Position numbers and translations under genes: made by a program. Positions 60,944 through 64,000 of a stretch of 64,000 bases of DNA are shown here, piece by piece. Positions within the stretch are counted from its first letter, which is position 1; the number at the start of each line of letters is the position of its first letter. This DNA is from Membranipora membranacea (lineage: Eukaryota; Bryozoa; Gymnolaemata; Cheilostomatida; Membraniporidae). The notes below the pieces were generated by a model. The model saw nothing but the letters and a program-made list of their open reading frames with translations. It was not told the origin of the DNA and made no database searches. The stretch covers positions 25,332,162 to 25,396,161 of the forward strand of contig OU612067.1 in assembly GCA_914767715.1 (NCBI GenBank). Direction: 5' to 3'.

Positions 60944-61468
60944 AGAGTCACCAGAAACCTGTAAAAGTGAGAACCGCAGTCAGTGTTAACTCCCTCTCTC
61001 ATTCACCATACCTTAGCACTTCGAATTCAAGCAATATTTCTGTATAAAGTTTGCATTTTTACTTGAACAATCTTCATGGCAACGAACTCCACTGTTTCAT
61101 CAGGACATGTATGTATTGGTGTCTGCTATCTGCTTACAACATAATCTATGTAAAGAACAATTAAGCAGCGGAGAATGAGAGAGAAACCATTTCGCTTTTT
61201 CAATGAATGATTTCATTTTCAGACAAAATATAGAGCTCGTTCTAATTTAACGTGACACTTGTAATCTCAATATGATTAAACCACGGAAAGCATCATTGTA
61301 TTCTATCCTATTCCATTAGATGTGTCTTATGTGTCGTAAACTTTGAACTGTTAAAAAAAAGTTGTCAGAGGGGGATTCGTCCCATTTATGTCAGGGAGGC
61401 AACCAATAACGAAAACCAACCCATCAAAACCAAGGAAAGGATAGTAAGAATTATAAATCAGTACTTAC

Positions 61469-61541
61469 ACAAACTTTTGCAGCCACAACAAAACAAAGAT
61501 GGTAGAATTGCACTCCGTTTGCGACGACTATGAGGCGCCAT
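61469..61541 (-). other. Possible first exon of the plakin-repeat gene
   Basis: ATG at 61541 opens MAPHSRRKRSAILPSLFCC and meets a consensus donor (gtaagt) after 61469. Joined directly to the acceptor at 60959 it reads into a TGA, so this exon is untranslated, is joined through an unseen small exon, or belongs to another isoform. Confidence 0.35.
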
Positions 61542-62589
61542 GGTCACAATAAAAGCTAGAAGAGGTGTGAGTGCTGCACTCACGCTAAAACACTCAGTAG
61601 GTGAACAACAGCTGTAGCTACAGTGTGTGGTGTATATTTATAGTGTAGCAGGAAGACTAGGCATCTGATAGTTATCAAGCAGTCACTGGTCAGCAGTACG
61701 CGAGGGCTGACAGTGCTGGGTTATATACTCCATTATTGCAGCTAAATTGAATCACATCTTATGGAAGTCTTGCACTTATTTGAAGGAATTAAGGCAGTAA
61801 AAGGCTGCTAATAAGCTTAGCTATAAAAGCAGTTACAGGTCCTGGCTAAAGAAAGCATCAGTAATTTGTCATCTACGATTAAATTCGTTGTTACTGTCAC
61901 ATGCAAATCGTTATTATAAGATTGAACCAAATTATACAAGGTTCACTAGTAGTGTAAAGGTGTGAGGTTTTAGTCTTCAATAAGCCAAGCAAGCTGGGAC
62001 AATAAGTCAGCCGGCCACACTGATGTAAACAAGTTGGGTGCTCATCAAAATCAAAAGAAGCTATATAGTGAGTGCAGTGGGCCGGTAAAGGTTGTTTTAT
62101 TGGTACAAGCCTACTCATCTCTTTGTTATTGCAATCATACTAGACTATTGGTTACGATAATAAGACTGGCTTTACTGAAGGGATGTGAACTTCCTGCCTG
62201 ATTAGGACCAGTAAAGGATTATTTTGGCTCTAATTAGCTAATTAGCTGACCCATAGGTGTAGGCAGTTATTTGATAAGCATGTTTGATTTGGGTGTCAAG
62301 TTGTTTATGACAGGGTATCACAATGATCAACAGTTGTGATGTGTTTCTACTGGCCTAGTGTAAATTTTACCGGTATAGTTGTACATTTTCGTAGGTTTTA
62401 TTTCACAGCTGAACACATGAGATATTACTCAAGATGTCATCACAGAGATCCATGATAATACATAATCAACATAAGCCTCGGACCACACATACAAAGTTTG
62501 AGTGAAACAATCATTTACTCTCCGTAAATTCAACTTGATAACACACAGTTTTCAGTCAGTGAGTTTGGCATCATTAGGTAATGATAGGA

Positions 62590-63958
62590 TTACTTCTTGC
62601 CTTTAGCTGGTGCTTTGGTAGCCTTAGCTGCAGCCTTGGCTGGTGCTTTCTTGGTGGCTGGTTTGCCTTTACCAGCTGGGGCAGCCTTCTTAGGTCTTGG
62701 GTCCTCAGGTGCTGGAAGCTGAAACAAAACAAGTATCTGTCACATCTGCAATTACCAAGTTTACTCCCTGAGAATAATAGATATGCATTAATCATCAGAT
62801 AATACTTTCATCCCGTTTTCAGTAACACAGACCAAGTATATGACTATCATCATGTTCTTACTTCAAAACAAGTATTAGTTCAATTATCAATATTCTGACC
62901 AAGCCCATCTCACATTACTCTATACCGCATGATCACACATTCTGAATTGATTTGGCTTTTCTTGCAAGCTTATGATGCACCGACATAAACATTTATTCTA
63001 TGGATGCAATAGCATTCTTTTCACATCCTATAAAAAACACAATGAATGTTATCGGATATCACAATCAATGGCTTGCTTTTAATTAACCAAAGGACCATAC
63101 ACAACAGGAGATTCTATTTTTACTCCCATGGCTTGCTTTAAAACACAGCAAAAGTTTATACAGCCGAGATACAGTGTGGTAGTGCTTACCCCTCTCCTCT
63201 TAGCAATAGCAGCTTGTCTCTTGTAAGTGTTGAGTTTAGTCTCAAGGATAGCTGTACGTCTGGTGACATCACTGTATGGGTTGAGTCTTGTCATGATAGC
63301 CTGGTTCTTAAGTGGGTTCTTCTTGATAATCTTCCTCAGACCGTGAGTCTTGGGACGACGGATAGAATTCTGGATCTCGTCAGATTTAAGAATACGGCCA
63401 AGATCACTGTTAGTCATGGTCAACTGTGGTAAGCTACAAACATACAGGATACAGTACAGCTATCGCTTACAGAACGATAGAGCTCAATTTTGTTAAGACT
63501 AAATTTCAAGTGAGCGCATCAGAAAAGGTAATCATCCAGTATTCAGAAACACGGACCAGGTTATCATCATTTCGCTCAACTATGTTGACGAGGTTGTATA
63601 TTAAATAAATGTACCAGTTGATATAATCCAGACAACTTCAATATAAATCACATAACTGAAGTGTTACTTACTTGTAGTTAGATTTAATCTGGCTTGGTTT
63701 AGTCCATGTTCCATATAGGGCATCAAGCTGTTTGAAGGCAGACTCGGTCCAGATACAGAAGCGACCAACGTGACCTCCGGGAGCCAAACGCAGGATGTTA
63801 AGTCTGTTTACACAGATGGTGTTAACTCCAGGGATATTACGGAAAGCTTTTACTACCCCGTTATCTTTGTTGTAGACCACAAGTGGGCCAAGTCTCTGTG
63901 TTCGGCGTCTGTTCCTCATCTTACCTCTACCAGCTCTGAGAGCCTTGGACTTGTATAC
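62590..63958 (-). CDS. RPL4: 60S ribosomal protein L4, 3' exons (5' end outside window)
   Basis: Three exons are visible: 63672-63958, 63190-63433 and 62590-62718. The first reads [20 protein letters not shown].. and includes the L4 signatures [20 protein letters not shown] and [19 protein letters not shown]. The second opens [20 protein letters not shown], the usual L4 segment before the C-terminal extension. The last is the Lys/Ala/Pro-rich tail ending APAKGKK. L4 binds 25S/28S rRNA and lines the exit tunnel of the large subunit. The gene enters from beyond base 64000. The acceptor at 63434 (tttgtag) keeps the frame, while the nearer CAG would not. It is a housekeeping anchor for locating the locus in other genomes. 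Confidence 0.95.
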
Positions 63959-64000
63959 CTGTTAACATGGTAATAAAGCAAATGTACATTAGATCTGGTA

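Noticed and set aside
62581-62802. 73-aa plus-strand frame antisense to RPL4
   Set aside because: Mirror of the Lys/Ala/Pro-rich L4 tail; an antisense shadow.
1-64000. CRISPR array, bacterial operon or phage content
   Set aside because: No regularly spaced direct repeats, no ribosome-binding-site-led operons; splice structure shows a eukaryotic genome.

Overview
The window is AT-rich eukaryotic DNA with intron-split genes, GT-AG splice sites, tRNA-derived SINEs, a non-LTR retroelement and many foldback/MITE elements. Every convincing host gene lies on the minus strand. The ribosomal protein L4 gene, a plakin-repeat gene and CUB/Sushi receptors point to an animal, most likely a marine invertebrate such as a sponge or cnidarian. 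The species cannot be fixed from the sequence.

Reading right to left (the direction of transcription): the 3' part of RPL4 (62.6-64.0 kb), then a small plakin-repeat gene (55.75-61.5 kb). After these comes a tandem cluster of one receptor family: copy 5 (47.7-53.3 kb, intact), copy 4 (42.1-45.2 kb, wrecked), a duplicated plakin 3' end (41.2-41.7 kb), copy 3 (31.8-36.7 kb, one frameshift), copy 2 (16.7-21.8 kb, one nonsense codon) and copy 1 (2.6-10.2 kb, intact). Smaller receptor relics lie at 12.1-13.0, 23.7-24.9 and 28.7-28.9 kb. Each full copy is built as signal peptide, CUB, second CUB-like domain, Sushi/CCP, stalk, glycine-rich transmembrane helix and tyrosine-rich tail, one domain per exon with phase-1 introns in the ectodomain. 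I assembled the exons by hand. The spliced reading frames close exactly for copy 1 (549 aa), copy 2 (576 codons if the TAA is ignored) and copy 5 (559 aa); copy 3 has exactly one extra base.

Copy 1 carries a different cytoplasmic tail (two Yxx(I/L)-x5-YxxI pairs plus a YxxM) from copies 2, 3 and 5 (YASV, YDSP, YSNR, YSDI and LYGTG motifs). Copies 1-3 look like the product of unequal crossing-over inside exon 3: copy 2 has a copy-1-like front and a copy-3-like back, and the spacer between genes is repeated. The cluster resembles a fast-evolving cell-surface immune or self-recognition receptor family. That role is inferred only from domain order, tail motifs and tandem birth-and-death evolution.

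The spacers and introns are full of mobile DNA: long-arm foldback elements with 9-bp target duplications (Mutator-like), a TTAA-flanked MITE family, a pogo/Tigger-like MITE that carries both a tRNA-like segment and an intact 50-codon helix-turn-helix ORF, an hAT-like MITE, palindromic MITEs, SINEs and a dead LINE.
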